Shown: piece by piece, positions 11,450-22,500 of the stretch
Layout: every line of letters begins with the position of its first letter
Position numbering within the stretch: position 1 is the stretch's first letter
NCBI GenBank assembly: GCA_000320605.2
Contig: KB445800.1
Span: forward strand, 255,028-319,027
Reading direction: 5' to 3'
DNA from: Gelatoporia subvermispora B
Lineage: Eukaryota; Basidiomycota; Agaricomycetes; Polyporales; Gelatoporiaceae
DNA: 64,000 nucleotides
Program-made: the position numbers and the translations under genes
The notes under the pieces: model-generated
What the model saw: only the letters and a program-made list of their open reading frames with translations
Database searches by the model: none
What the model was told of the DNA's origin: nothing

Positions 11450-13133
11450 TCACGGGTAATGTCCGACCTCCACGTAAGAGTAGGGTAGCCGTAGTCTCAT
11501 TGGCGTTGAGTAAATCCCCAGACGCGTTGATTGTGTGACGTCCAATTCTTCGAAGACACTGGCGATATAACTTTCTATCTGGGGGTCACGTGCCTCGCGC
11601 GAGGTGATGAATTGTAGATAGCGTAGTCCATGTGCGGAAAAGGGATCGTGAAAAGAGTCGGTCGGTATATTTTCGTCTAGGAGCGGTAAGCACAGACGTT
11701 TGAGGTTAGGGAATAGGTGAGCTAGCCGGGGAAGAATAGCCAGTGTGGGCCGAGAACGATGATTATGCCTGTAGTGATCTCGAGTTGCTGTAAGGCCGGC
11801 CACGCTTGTCCCATTGCAATGAGATGATCATCGCATACTTGCAATAGCGCACAGTCGGCGAAGTACAACTTAATTTCGTGCATGCATTTGAGCGGAAAGA
11901 TTAGACCTAGCATTTGTAGAATCGAAGAGAACAACATTGCTAGATCCATCCAGCTACTTTCGCTGAATGAAAAGGAGGATGACAAGGAGAAGTATCGTGA
12001 TGTAGAGGTGCATTGACGGATCATCGTTTCCAAGGCAACGAGAAATTCATCTCGCGATTCGCACAAGATGTTTGCGTACGATAGAGAATTCAAGAGAGGT
12101 GTGCGGGTGCATTGTGTGATCCACCTGATATACTTGAAATAACCCGAGAACGTCAGATCCCGGAGATGGGGAAGAGTTCTGAAAACTACATCCTGGGGGT
12201 GCTGGACGACCTCTATGTTTGTGCGAAACTCGAGTGAGATGTTCTCGAGGACTGGAAAGGAAGACAACATGACCACGAACGACTCGTCGAGGCTGAATGC
12301 GACATGTGTGAGATGGAGGGTTCGCAAATTGCTCAGACCCGTTACCCAAGAGTTTGTCTGCTTTCCAGACGCACAAGTACTCTAGGTTGGGAACATAGGA
12401 GTAAAATTTCTCGAATGACACCGGAGGTACTACAGCGCTTGATGGATCGTTTCCATCATATCTCGATTCCAGCGCAACAACAGTCTTCGAAATGGCCGGA
12501 AGCACTGCGGATAGCCGCCCATACCAGCCCATGGCTCGCAGGGAGGGAAGGAGCGGTTCCTCGTTGTTGCGGTACCATACATGATATAAGGCGTCCATCT
12601 CGTGGTCCGGACAGTAATGCGTGATCGATGCAAAGCATATCTTCGTGAGGTATCTCTTCAATCGAGCCAGATCCGCGTTCGATATCTCGCCTCGCAAGAC
12701 CTAAGCCCAGAACTTCACGTATTCGACACGGTGAACCACTGTCATATAGACGCAATGCAGATAACTCATGTATGTTTTACCGGCGAATATTGCGGGAGTT
12801 CGGTCAGGAATGAAATTTGACAGCAGTCGAAGCAGGGGTTGCCAGGAGGTCATTGTCCGCCACAGGATACTCAAAGCCGGTTCTGAGAAGGCCTTGCGGA
12901 CACGCGCGCATCGAGCTAAGGACATTCGGCTCCCGTTGTCGAGAACTGGGCATCTGATGTAATTTTACTGAGTCAATTCTGTTGTCTTCCGTAGACACCA
13001 GATCTCGAAAGATGTGCGAGACAATTTCTTCGATCACGAGAGCACGGTGTGCCCCACTGGCAGGGTGCCTTGTCGCGATGGTTTTGGAAGTGACCTCTGG
13101 AGACACGGTGGCGATAATTTCGGGTGTATCCAT
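11450..13133 (-). pseudogene. F-box/LRR-like gene with three frameshifts (copy 3)
   Basis: This copy starts MDTPEIIATVSPEV at 13133 with F-box residues AHRALVIEEIVSHIFRDL. Three breaks are seen by alignment to its neighbours. Near 12960-12970 (an AAAA run) IDSVK must shift to reach YIRCPVLDNGSRMSLA. Near 12345-12360 CVWKADK must shift to reach LSNLRTLHLTHVAFSLDESF. Near 11757-11770 LEITT must shift to reach HNHRSRPTLAILPRL. The last frame ends PYSYVEVGHYP at 11450, again at a possible donor (gtgagt). Homology stays clear in each frame, so the damage is mostly small indels. Confidence 0.8.
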
Positions 13134-13322
13134 AGCTAATGGAAGATCGCTGGCTAGCTGAACGGGGGGTGGAGCAAAGATGTTCGAAACTGAGTGGACG
13201 TGACCCGTGCGAATGCGCCGTCGCGGCTAGCTGCGGTCCGCAAGTCGAAGTGTCCGGCCCCGCCCCGTTAGTCTGTACTTTGGACAGAAGGCCGAGCTTT
13301 GTTCCGCATGTGAGTACATACC

Positions 13323-14288
13323 ATGTTGATCTCCTCAGTCCAGTCTGGCGTTGTGTCCCTCTTTTCATCTACCGGAAGCGATCCTCTGGAACTTTTTTCG
13401 GCAAGAACAGATGCACGTTTACCAGAAGACTCGTTGATATGTTTGCTCAACGATGAGACGTCCGAGCCATTCCCGCCACCGCCAGCCACTTTAATACCAG
13501 TGTCTCATAGAGACAACTCTACCACCGGGAATGATGGGCAGGATCCGGAGTACACGCTCGCTCAGACAGTTCTGCACATTCAGTCGCCAACGTTGCGGGC
13601 GACTTACATCTGCTGTCCTCCAAGTCAACGCTCTCACACGCGCAACCAGAGACGGGACGATCTGGGTGTTTTACACCCGTGGATTCACTTGCAAGTGCGG
13701 GACATGGATAGAGAGTGGTCATTTGAAGTCGGAATAGTGGATCGTTTTGGACGAGAAGGAGTGATACGGTGCTCAACATTCCAGGTACATATCCCTTCGC
13801 TACTATACTTACATCTCGTGCTGCATACCTTCGTGACTTGCGACTACTTGGAGTCGCTTCTTTGCAATTGTTCTTGTATAGAATGGAATTTTTACTGTTC
13901 AATGAGCTAGTTTCTGACCTAAGCTATCTAGAAAGAGCCACGACTGAAACTGTGCATTCCTCCTCTTCTACACCTCCCCCTCGCATTCCCCTCCACATCC
14001 TCACACCGACTCACAGCATGGTCCACCATCACACTTCATCTTTCCTCTCTTCTTCCACATTTTTCCTCCGCTGCTCTAATGCACGGAGAGTCTGCAGACG
14101 ACGCAGACGAGGAAGCGTCGTATCCTCGTCGAGAGGAACACCACACGACCCCAGTTCCGAGTGGAACATATTCGCATGTGTCTTACGTGAAGGTGTATGC
14201 AACGTGTAGGCTGAGGAGGATTTGGTTCAGTGAAGGCGGACCTAGCCAGAAGCTTCCCTGGGAATTCCAATTGTACGCCGCGCAATGA
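13323..14288 (+). CDS. CFA20-domain protein (CFAP20/Bug22-like)
   Basis: The product starts MLISSVQSGVVSLFSSTGSD, which matches the CFAP20 opening (short N-terminus, QSG, SxGS-PL). Exon 1 continues through LRATYICCPPS and REWSFEVGIVDRFGREGVIR to CSTFQ. An intron at 13785-13931 joins in phase to KEPRLKLCIPPLLHLPLAF. The protein ends VKVYATCRLRRIWFSEGG, KLPWEFQLYAAQ, equivalent to the final strands of the CFA20 domain (RVQIHANCRIRRVYF type). A Ser/Pro-rich insert lies after residue 40 and an acidic loop before the last strands. CFAP20 is a doublet-microtubule inner protein in ciliates and animals. Its role in a fungus without flagella is unknown. It is divergent to F-box copy 3, with 189 bp between the ATGs. 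Confidence 0.78.
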
Positions 14289-14631
14289 ACGCTATATGAT
14301 GTCGAGTTCGCATATTGTCTATACATCCTGCGCTGCTTGTGCAAGACGTCATTTGGGGCAGAGAAGAATAATTGTGAACTCACTGTACCCTCAGAGGATG
14401 TACCGGTCAGCTGCCATGGGTAATGCTACGATTGCATTTGAGAGATAGCGGTACAGTACACGACTCCAGTGCATTACAACAAATAACAGGGAGGCAGACA
14501 TTCGGAGAACGGAACAATGATCAGAAAGCAATTACAACGTATGAACGAAGCCCGAGGACATCGGGAGAGCATGAGTACGGCGGTAGCAATCAAGCTGACT
14601 TGAGACGCGGGACCGGATCAGTCTACAACGG
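14289..14631. other. Intergenic, convergent 3' ends
   Basis: This is the 3' flank shared by the CFA20 gene (plus) and the zinc-finger gene (minus). Nothing else is recognised. Confidence 0.45.
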
Positions 14632-15494
14632 TTAGCAATCGTATCGCCATCTAGCGGTTGCGTCTTGAGCTCTTCCTTTTCCTTTTCCCTTTTCCTTTCC
14701 CTTCTCTTCAGCCTCAAGCTTCTTTTTCAGCTGCCTATCGCAGGATTTTCTATGCCTCGGGGAACTGTCCTTGCGCGAGAACCAATTCCCGCATTTGAGG
14801 CACATGTAACAGTCAACCTGGAAGTGGATCTCGAGATGTCTCTGGATGGAACGCAGTGTGAACGTTTTGTCCTTGTACTTGGGATGGTCTTCGCAGCCCT
14901 CCCAGGAGCAGCGGAAGGGTATACCAGTCACATCATTCTCTTCCGAGTGTATAAGTTCAAGCTGGGCCCTGATGGTGTCTCTGTGCCGGTTTATGTGTTC
15001 GCCGACCGTGGCGACGTCCCGGCGAAGCCGCCTGTCGGGAAGGGGACAATCGGGGAGGCGACATGTAACGACCTCTGGGAGTCCACGTCTACGGAGTCGT
15101 TTGAACGGTGGTGAGATGGAATATTCAGCTCAGATTGCGAGAAGAGTCGTTGGCTCACCCTACTGCCGGGACGACTTCGTCGAGTGTCTCTTGGCTCGAG
15201 CTAGCCTCAGGCGGACTCTCGGCACGAGGGAGGCGGTCGTACGGAGTTCTAGAGAAATCGTGAGCAAATATAAATATTGTGAGACCTGAAAAACGTACGC
15301 TCGAGGGGTACGCGTTCGTCGCTGCGTACGGCGAGCACCAGCCACTCGGGCTGCCGGCGCTGGCGATGCGCGAGGGACAGGAGAAGACGAGAAAGAACTT
15401 GAACATCCTAGTCAGATCCAATCAGAAACGGGCCTCAGCGGTACTTACGCGTATCCGGATTCAGGCGTCTGTGCTTCGTGGGACCCGCAATCAT
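14632..15494 (-). CDS. C2H2 zinc-finger protein
   Basis: Exons join as MIAGPTKHRRLNPDTR, a Ser/Arg-rich linker, ATPYDRLPRAESPPEASS, DEVVPAVGRGLPEVV, then three finger-like units: CRLPDCPLPD with HINRH; FRCSWEGCEDHPKYKDK with HLEIH; and YMCLKCGNWFSRKDS with HRKSC. The C-terminus is a Lys/Glu/Gly-rich tail (KGKEKGKGKG) encoded by a pyrimidine-rich tract at 14668-14712. Finger spacing is irregular, as in basidiomycete-specific C2H2 families, and the targets are unknown. An upstream frame (15491-15673, Ser/Pro-rich) could be an additional 5' exon, so the start is provisional. Confidence 0.65.
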
Positions 15495-15859
15495 GGTCGT
15501 GCGCTGGTGCCATTTGTCGGGACGGGGGGTCGCTGCGGTAGAACGGACATTAGCTGATGGGTTCGAAAAAGATTGCAAGAGTGTCGTGGAGCGTACGCAG
15601 AGTAATCAGATGCCGGGTAGGGAGAGGAAGACGCAGAAGAGACGGGTGAACGGCTGGAAAGACGATTAATCATAGCGGATGAGTGGCAGTAAGGACAATT
15701 AGTACCTGGGACTATTCATAACGTCCTGTGCAGTTGAGACGGCTGAAGAGGATGCGATTTGGGAGGGCGGGTTGACGGCGATCTGGGAGTCCGCATCACG
15801 TTGAGCATCGGGGCCTGCGAAGAAGTGGTGCATGTTAAGTCTGTGGCGGAAAGTCAGCG

Positions 15860-16857
15860 TCAAGTAGGCTGCACTGCATTGACAACAAACGCTAGCTCGA
15901 AGTCTCCATTAATTACAGGAAGTTCTGCATCTGCATCCCAAAAGTTCTTGATAAGGGCAGGGTTAAATGGCGGGATCCCCGGGATGGGGACCGGCAAGAT
16001 TTTATTCTGGGAGGCGAATACCTCCTGTAGCACAAGAAATGTGGGGTCCAGCAAATCGATCACTTTAGGGGGACACCGCGGGTCGTTCATGACGAGGGAG
16101 ATGGCGATGTTGGTTGGGGGATCGAGAATTTGGGAAGGCGGGATAGGATACCGCGGCACAATAAGCAAACCAACGGAACAAACTTGCGCAAAGAACGCGA
16201 ACGCGAACACGAGCGCGGCAACGCGTCGCGCAAGCTGGCCACAAATGAGCAATGCCACAGCATGGCCCGTGCTGTAACCGAGCTTGGCTGTGCCACTCAA
16301 GAGGTGCTTTGACGAACACCATGCGACGCCTGCCCGTCCTTTTCCTCTTCTAAATTCATGATGTGAGCGCACATCGAAGACAGAGATCTCAACGATATAC
16401 CTTTGACCTATGCTCTAACGATCACTTGATCGATCAGTTCGCATGCCATCTTCTGGGCATTCCAACCTCTGCGAGCAAGCTGAAGTTTGACATCGAATAG
16501 CCAAAGCAGAAGCATCACGATCCCGGCACGCGAGGGCCTTGCCGGCCAAAGTGCTCAGGCTCTTAACTATCATAGAATATCACCTACGACATCATCCCAA
16601 GGCACAAGCAATGCTTAGGAATGGAAGGTACGCACCAGGATCATAGATATGACCAAAGCAGCACACAAGATCGCCGCGGGCCTCAAAAAACCCAACTTCA
16701 GGCAGATGGTATGAAGGTTCGTTTGATCCCGTAGCTCCCAAGAAGACACTATGACTTGCGTGCAACACGCCTGAAGTACAGGCGATATACAGCGAGGTGA
16801 ATTTGCACCTCTTGCGTACCGCATGTAGCTCATTGGCTGAGTGGCAGAAGACCCCAA
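15860..16857 (-). CDS. Hypothetical protein with a membrane-type segment
   Basis: A minus-strand frame at 15860-16372 contains one strongly hydrophobic stretch (AALVFAFAFFAQVCSVGLLI) followed by VPRYPIPPSQ and a C-terminal part ending NGDFELAFVVNAVQPT. Further upstream, 16615-16857 has another hydrophobic run (AAILCAALVISMIL). These could be exons of one membrane protein. I could not join them cleanly and no family motif is visible. The extent, exon number and start are uncertain. Confidence 0.3.
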
Positions 16858-17711
16858 GACCTAGTCCGTTCGAGGATGAGACTTCGGTCCTTCTCCATCT
16901 TTCACGGCTTGCAGGTTACAGCAGTGTATACTGTACCCCGTTCGTTGTCCTACGTAAAATTCTGAGTTAATTGGGTCGTTCATGGCCCACAGTCGCTCAT
17001 TCCATCGTCGGAGATCTGCTGTTCAATATCTGGACCTTCCTCATAACACTTTCCGCGTAACTTGGATGTTGATCATGCAGATGATCTGCGATACCGCGTA
17101 TCAGCACATCGTGTGTCTTCCAGGGTACTCACCAGATTGATTCTCGCAGGCAAAGACATGCGACGCACACTTCCCGATATCGACCTACGGGCCATATATC
17201 ACTACGTCCATGTTCGCCAACCACAACAGCGAGCTCCAAAAACCGTACAAGTGTACGAAGCTCCTGTTGCAACCGGCGGCTTAGCAAAAACTGGTTCATC
17301 ACAACGGCCAATCTACGGTATGTCCAGGGGGTATTCTTCTTGCATCTCAGCTGGTCCTATTCCGGGTGCATCGCCGAAGGTGATCGTCGTGAAGTCAGCG
17401 AGGGGTATAAAGCGAAAAACAACGAATTTTGTGGCAAGGACCGGGGCGATTTGCCAAGACGGCGCGAGAGCGGACTTGCACTTCCATATGTCGGGAAACA
17501 TACCAGATCTCTACGCCCGATCCGTCCACGCCGCGTGCTCCCACGTCCCAGCAATGGAACCCTGCTTAGCACTTTCATGCACTGCTCAATATTGCTGCTC
17601 ATCATGTCGCCACAAAGCTCTCGTCTCGTTATTCGCATACACGTGTGTTCAAGATTCAGATGATGCATTGATGGTACACGATATAAATTCTAGCACAACG
17701 GTCGCACATTC
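16858..17711. other. Region without a supported gene
   Basis: A long plus-strand frame (17062-17985) crosses this stretch and runs antisense into the epoxide hydrolase. Its product has no motif. Minus-strand frames here are short. It may contain 5' exons of the preceding hypothetical gene. Confidence 0.35.
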
Positions 17712-18881
17712 TCATCTCCCATCGACCTTTCTGAGGAACCGCAGGATATGGTGGACGACCTCCTCCGGGTTCTCCTGCTGGACCCAATGTCCCGCGCCTT
17801 CGACGAACACGACATCCTCCTTGTCCATCCTCGTGCACTCGCTCTGCATCTTGTCCAGCCCGCCGGGGTTCTGGTACAAGCCCCAGTCCTTCGCGCCCGC
17901 AAGGTACATCGCTGGCACGTCGATCTTCCGGCCAGCGAAGACGGTCAAGTCCTGCATCCACTGCGCGTCCCTTACGCAGCGGTAGCGGTTCAGCCCACCC
18001 TGGAACCCCGTCCGGCCGTACTCCTCGGCGAACACCTCGAGCTCCTCTTCCGCCAACCAAGCGCCGGTCCGCGCGCCCTCGACGCTGTCCGTGTGGTGCT
18101 GCGCGGCCTCGGCGATATTTAACTCTAGGGGCATGATGTAGTACCAGGGCATGACCGCGAGCGCGGCCGCGTTCGCTGATGGCAGCGGATGCGGGTCGTT
18201 GTGCGCCCAGTCGCCGCTCTTCGCGTGGAAGTACGCGCGCAGAAACTCGCGCAGACCCTGCGGCGCCTGCACTATGTCCGCATTCGCAGTCGGCCCCGAG
18301 AAGTACGCCGTGTAGTGCTTTTGGGGCGGGTCGAGCGTCGCGAGCTGCGCGTCCACGTTTGGGAACACGCCCGTGGGACCCGCTGACCCTCCGGATGGTG
18401 CGCGGTCGACGGCGAACGGCAGAGGCGGCGGCCCGACGTACGGTACACTCATGATCACGAGAGACGCGAAGATGTCCGGGCGGATGAGCGTGGAGAACGT
18501 GGCGGCGGCGGAGCCGAAGTCGTGGCCGATGACTGCGGCGACCGTCCTGTACCCGAGCGCGAACACGAGCGCGACGACGTCCCGCACGCCGCTGAACATG
18601 GTGTAGGGGCGCAGGTCGTCCTCGTAGCGCACTCGTTCGCTCGAGCCCCCGCGCACGGTCGTCCGGCCGTAGCCGCGCTGATCTGGGGCGACGACGTGGT
18701 ACCCTGTTTCGGCGAGGGGCACAATGACCTTGCGCCAGGAGAAGGCTAGCTCAGGGAAGCCGTGAAGCAGGAGGAGGAGCGGGGCGGAGGGATCCCCGGC
18801 CTCCAGGATGTGCATATCCAGGTCATTTACTGGTATGGACCTGGAAATAATCCCTTCGGGGAGGCAGCGCAGAGGCTCCAT
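17712..18881 (-). CDS. Epoxide hydrolase (alpha/beta-hydrolase fold)
   Basis: An uninterrupted 389-residue frame starts MEPLRCLPEGIISRSIPVND. The oxyanion-hole motif is HGFPE (40-44). The nucleophile is Asp121 in GHDFGS, the acid Asp332 in AGAKDWGLYQNPGG, and the base His365 in GAGHWVQQENP. Lid tyrosines that would activate the epoxide are probably Tyr300 (GGLNRYR) and Tyr190 or one of MPWYY. This is the full soluble-epoxide-hydrolase signature, with Asp rather than Ser as nucleophile, so the enzyme should open epoxides to diols, for lipid or xenobiotic turnover. There is no signal peptide. It is intronless, unlike nearly every neighbour. GC content is high across the frame. Confidence 0.9.
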   Translation of the reverse strand: MEPLRCLPEGIISRSIPVNDLDMHILEAGDPSAPLLLLLHGFPELAFSWRKVIVPLAETGYHVVAPDQRGYGRTTVRGGSSERVRYEDDLRPYTMFSGVRDVVALVFALGYRTVAAVIGHDFGSAAATFSTLIRPDIFASLVIMSVPYVGPPPLPFAVDRAPSGGSAGPTGVFPNVDAQLATLDPPQKHYTAYFSGPTANADIVQAPQGLREFLRAYFHAKSGDWAHNDPHPLPSANAAALAVMPWYYIMPLELNIAEAAQHHTDSVEGARTGAWLAEEELEVFAEEYGRTGFQGGLNRYRCVRDAQWMQDLTVFAGRKIDVPAMYLAGAKDWGLYQNPGGLDKMQSECTRMDKEDVVFVEGAGHWVQQENPEEVVHHILRFLRKVDGR

Positions 18882-18966
18882 GGTGATCTTCGCTGCACCT
18901 GAGATGAATACGAGAGATAGCAGATGGATCAGACGAATCGGGCAGCTCGCCCCACACGGTCTGCAG

Positions 18967-18976
18967 TGGTATATAT
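18967..18976 (-). promoter_or_regulatory. TATA box of the epoxide hydrolase gene
   Basis: The minus strand reads ACTATATATACC about 90 bp upstream of the ATG at 18881. It is the only strong TATA-like run in this flank. Confidence 0.5.
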
Positions 18977-19553
18977 AGTTGCCAGAGAGTTTCGTTGGCT
19001 TCGGGCAATATTATTCAGCCCGCCTGGAGTCTAACGAAAATAGCCCCATTTCGCGAAAGCATGCCAGTGCGCAGTCAAGCTTTCAAGGCACGTTCACAAG
19101 ACTTGTTTATCAGTCCTCATACATTTGAGGTCAGATCAGCTACCAGCAACGCCATATGATGTCTGTCAAGCGCGCGCTCGGCTGCCGGACTGACTGCGAA
19201 CTCGATGACAATCTGTATGTCGAAACAAACATATCAGAGTTCGACGCCCGATTCTGACTACCTCGTCCTCGAAAGTATGATATCTCGAAGTCTCCAGGTT
19301 GATACTACACTGTGCATCATGCATTACTTATGATCATACGGCAGTGTCCGTTACATGGGAAGTACTAGCATAATCGTGCTATATGTATACGAAGCGACAA
19401 GCTTAATGGATCCAGAAGGCAGTATGTACACAGCATCGATAGCAAGCGTTGGGGGGATATCCGAAAGCAATATAGGAAGCGCGATTGTACAAAGCATTGG
19501 AATCCGAAATAAAAGGGAGACCAGGGACTGGTGCCTGGCAGAAGGTTATGTGC
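18977..19553. other. Intergenic upstream of epoxide hydrolase / 3' of MSH6
   Basis: I see no supported gene or repeat. It contains the distal promoter of the hydrolase and the MSH6 3' UTR. Confidence 0.45.
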
Positions 19554-22500
19554 TCAAGGCGTAGCGGCCCCAGCGCCGCGCAGGCAGTTCTTCACTGCGC
19601 CCTTAAGCACCCTGAGGATCTCCCTTCGTCTGACGGGGTCTTCGGGCATCTCATACTTTCCGGTGGCAAGGCCGTACAAGTAGGCGAAGTCAGCCTGGGC
19701 AACGACCGGCAGGCGGCCGGATACTTTGGCCTTCTTCCCTTCGGTCTTCTCCTTAAACTGCTGCGCGAAATCTTTGGAGACGACCTCAGCCCGTTCAACG
19801 ACCTCTATGGGAACGCCAGCCAGATTGGCCACGTGTGTTCCAAACGAGGACGAGGCGACGCCTTCGACAAGTTTGTAGAGGAAGACCAGCTGAGGGACCG
19901 TTAGGCTTCAGCGAATGCTCGTCGTTGACCATGACTGCATGCCGTACCTCCCGCTTCTCGTCGTCAACCAAAGTCTCCATGTGCATGTTCTTGATGTTCG
20001 GGTGGTATGCGTAATCATCGGTCAAAGAACCATAATGAGTCGCGAAGAACGACAGAGCCAGAGTATGGGTGGCAAGTTGATGCAGAACGGCCTAGCAGGA
20101 TTATAATAAGCAATTGCTCATTTTTTGGATGCACGGACGTACCCCAGCAATTGCCATCCCGTCCTACTCAATGTCAGCAGATAGTGCGACTTGGTCATAG
20201 CATAAACTTACGTATGTCGAAGTTCCTCGGCCCAATTCTGCGCGAATACGAGAGAGATGAGTACCGCATTTTCGTACATCTAGGGTACACCCACCATCGA
20301 GAATCACGAACGACTTCGGTGTTGCATCGCGCAAGATTTTACAGCTACTCCTGGTCAGAGTCGAAGCCACATCATGTTGAAGCTCACGTACCATTCATCT
20401 AGTTCCACTTTGAAAGTACTCGCGTTTGAGAACATATTATCGTAGGCACCCATCCTGGTCAAAATGGAATCCACGGGACACAGTCTGTAATGCATCTCAG
20501 TAACAGACACTGCGAGTCTATTGAAAGTGAGTCCAACCTTGCGCTCTTGGCCGGCACCAGCATCCCCATCTGAGCCATAATCTATTGAGATCGCAATCAA
20601 TGACCATTCTGGCGAGAGAGTCAGAGTACCTACAATTCCTGTCGCAGTCATACGCATAGCCTTATAATCCATACGTCAGCCCGAACCATACTACTCACTG
20701 AAGACGTAGTCTCACCGTTGATTTACCACTATGATTTGTAGCACATTAGCTCCCGTCACGCAAACAAGATAGATCTCGAGTTAACTCACCCCATATTAGG
20801 TCCGGTAAGAAGGGCAATCCTACCAGCATCCCCGCCCAACTTGACATCATTCGGGATAAAGTCGCCCTTTAAGCCCGTGCTTGTGCACAGCGCGGGATGC
20901 CTCAGCTCCTCGAAATCAATGAAGGCGGCGTCGCCTTCAATGAGCTCAGGCCTACACGCCGGCTCTCCTAACGCGGCGGATGCCTTCGCCAGGCTGAACA
21001 GACAGTCCAACTCTGCGAGGACACGAATAGCGCGCAGCCAGACACTGCGATCAGCGTCAAATTCCGCATAGAGCCTGTTCTTGAACCCTTTGATGGCCGT
21101 GTTGCGGTTCTCCCGAGCCTCCTTCAATGCACGGATCTTCGGTGCGAGCGCGGGGACGGACCATCGATCTACTGCCTATATACAGATATGGGTATGAATA
21201 CTTATTACCTTGCTATCGAGTTAGCAACGCACCTTCGTGGAACCACTCTTCGTCCAAGTTGTGGGCACCTTCTCTTTGGACCTTGTTTGCACTTGGTAGA
21301 TATCCTAGAGCAAGATTGGCCGCAGCCCCATCTCATGATCATTCTACATACCTTCGTGCCTTGAGCGCTGTGCCAGTACGTGAGCTTGATTCTAAGAGAC
21401 CAAAATTAGCTAACAGTGACTGGCTGAATGACACTCAGGCTCACCCGAGCTTTCGCTCAAGCGCCTTCAGCTCGTCATCAAGCTCCTGCTCCAGGCCATG
21501 GATCTCCTCCATGATCCCATCGTACACTTCATCTTTACCATCTTCAGGGACCAGCTCGTCGGCGTCTGCGGGTAAAGTAAGCAATGGATGACTAGAAGCC
21601 TTACCATTGTCTGGGACTTACTGCCTTCGGGTGCCTTGAACATAGCCTTCACATGCTTAATATTTGGAAGAAGATTAGGCGCAGAGCGGAGCAAGCCTGA
21701 GATTGTTTGCGAGTCGAAAGACGCTGCTGTCTCAGCCAGCTGAGACAAGCCGTTGCTCAATGTTTTGAACGACTTCAAATGATAATCAGATAGTGCTCCT
21801 ATCGTGAATTCGAGGACGTACCGAGAGCACTTTGAGGAAGTCTTTGACCTTGCAATTCTTCGCATGTATACGTGAAACAATGCGCTCCAAGTCTGGTAAA
21901 CCTTTCGCGACAGACGTAAATTCTTGCTCAAAGGAAGGGTGGTTCAGCAAATCCTGGACAGCATCGAGACTGAAATAGTCATCGCGTCAAGACTGATACG
22001 ATGTCAATGGGTCAGATCTGGAAGACGCACCGAGCATTGATATCCGAGACGTTCCTGAGAGGCATGCAGAGCCAAATGCGGAAGAGACGCTTTCCTGGAT
22101 AGGACGATCTAAGTAGACGTACCCGACAGGACAAACTTCGTGCTTACCAGAAGGAGTGATGCATCTCCCGAGCAGCTTCAGGAGGGAACCCTCTTCCGTG
22201 CCTTCGTTGTTCATGAGGACCTTGAAGTTTGATAGTGAGCACACCGATGTTAGCAAGATGTGAATGTCTAATCACTTCTACATGCGCTAGCGTCTGGCCA
22301 TCGAGCACAAGGCCTTGTCCTCTCTGCATGGGATCGTACACGTTGAAGTTCTTCATACTTAAGATATCCTTGTCAATGTTGAGCGTATTCAGGTACCTGT
22401 ACGAGAGTTAGCACATCAATAAAACTAGCACATATATGCGCGGTGTCAGCGTACCAGATCATGGAACCTAACGCCTCCACGGACGCCTTATGACCAGCCA

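Noticed and set aside
17062..17985. 307-codon open frame on the plus strand
   Set aside because: It has no motif, low-complexity composition near its end, and overlaps the clear epoxide hydrolase in antisense.
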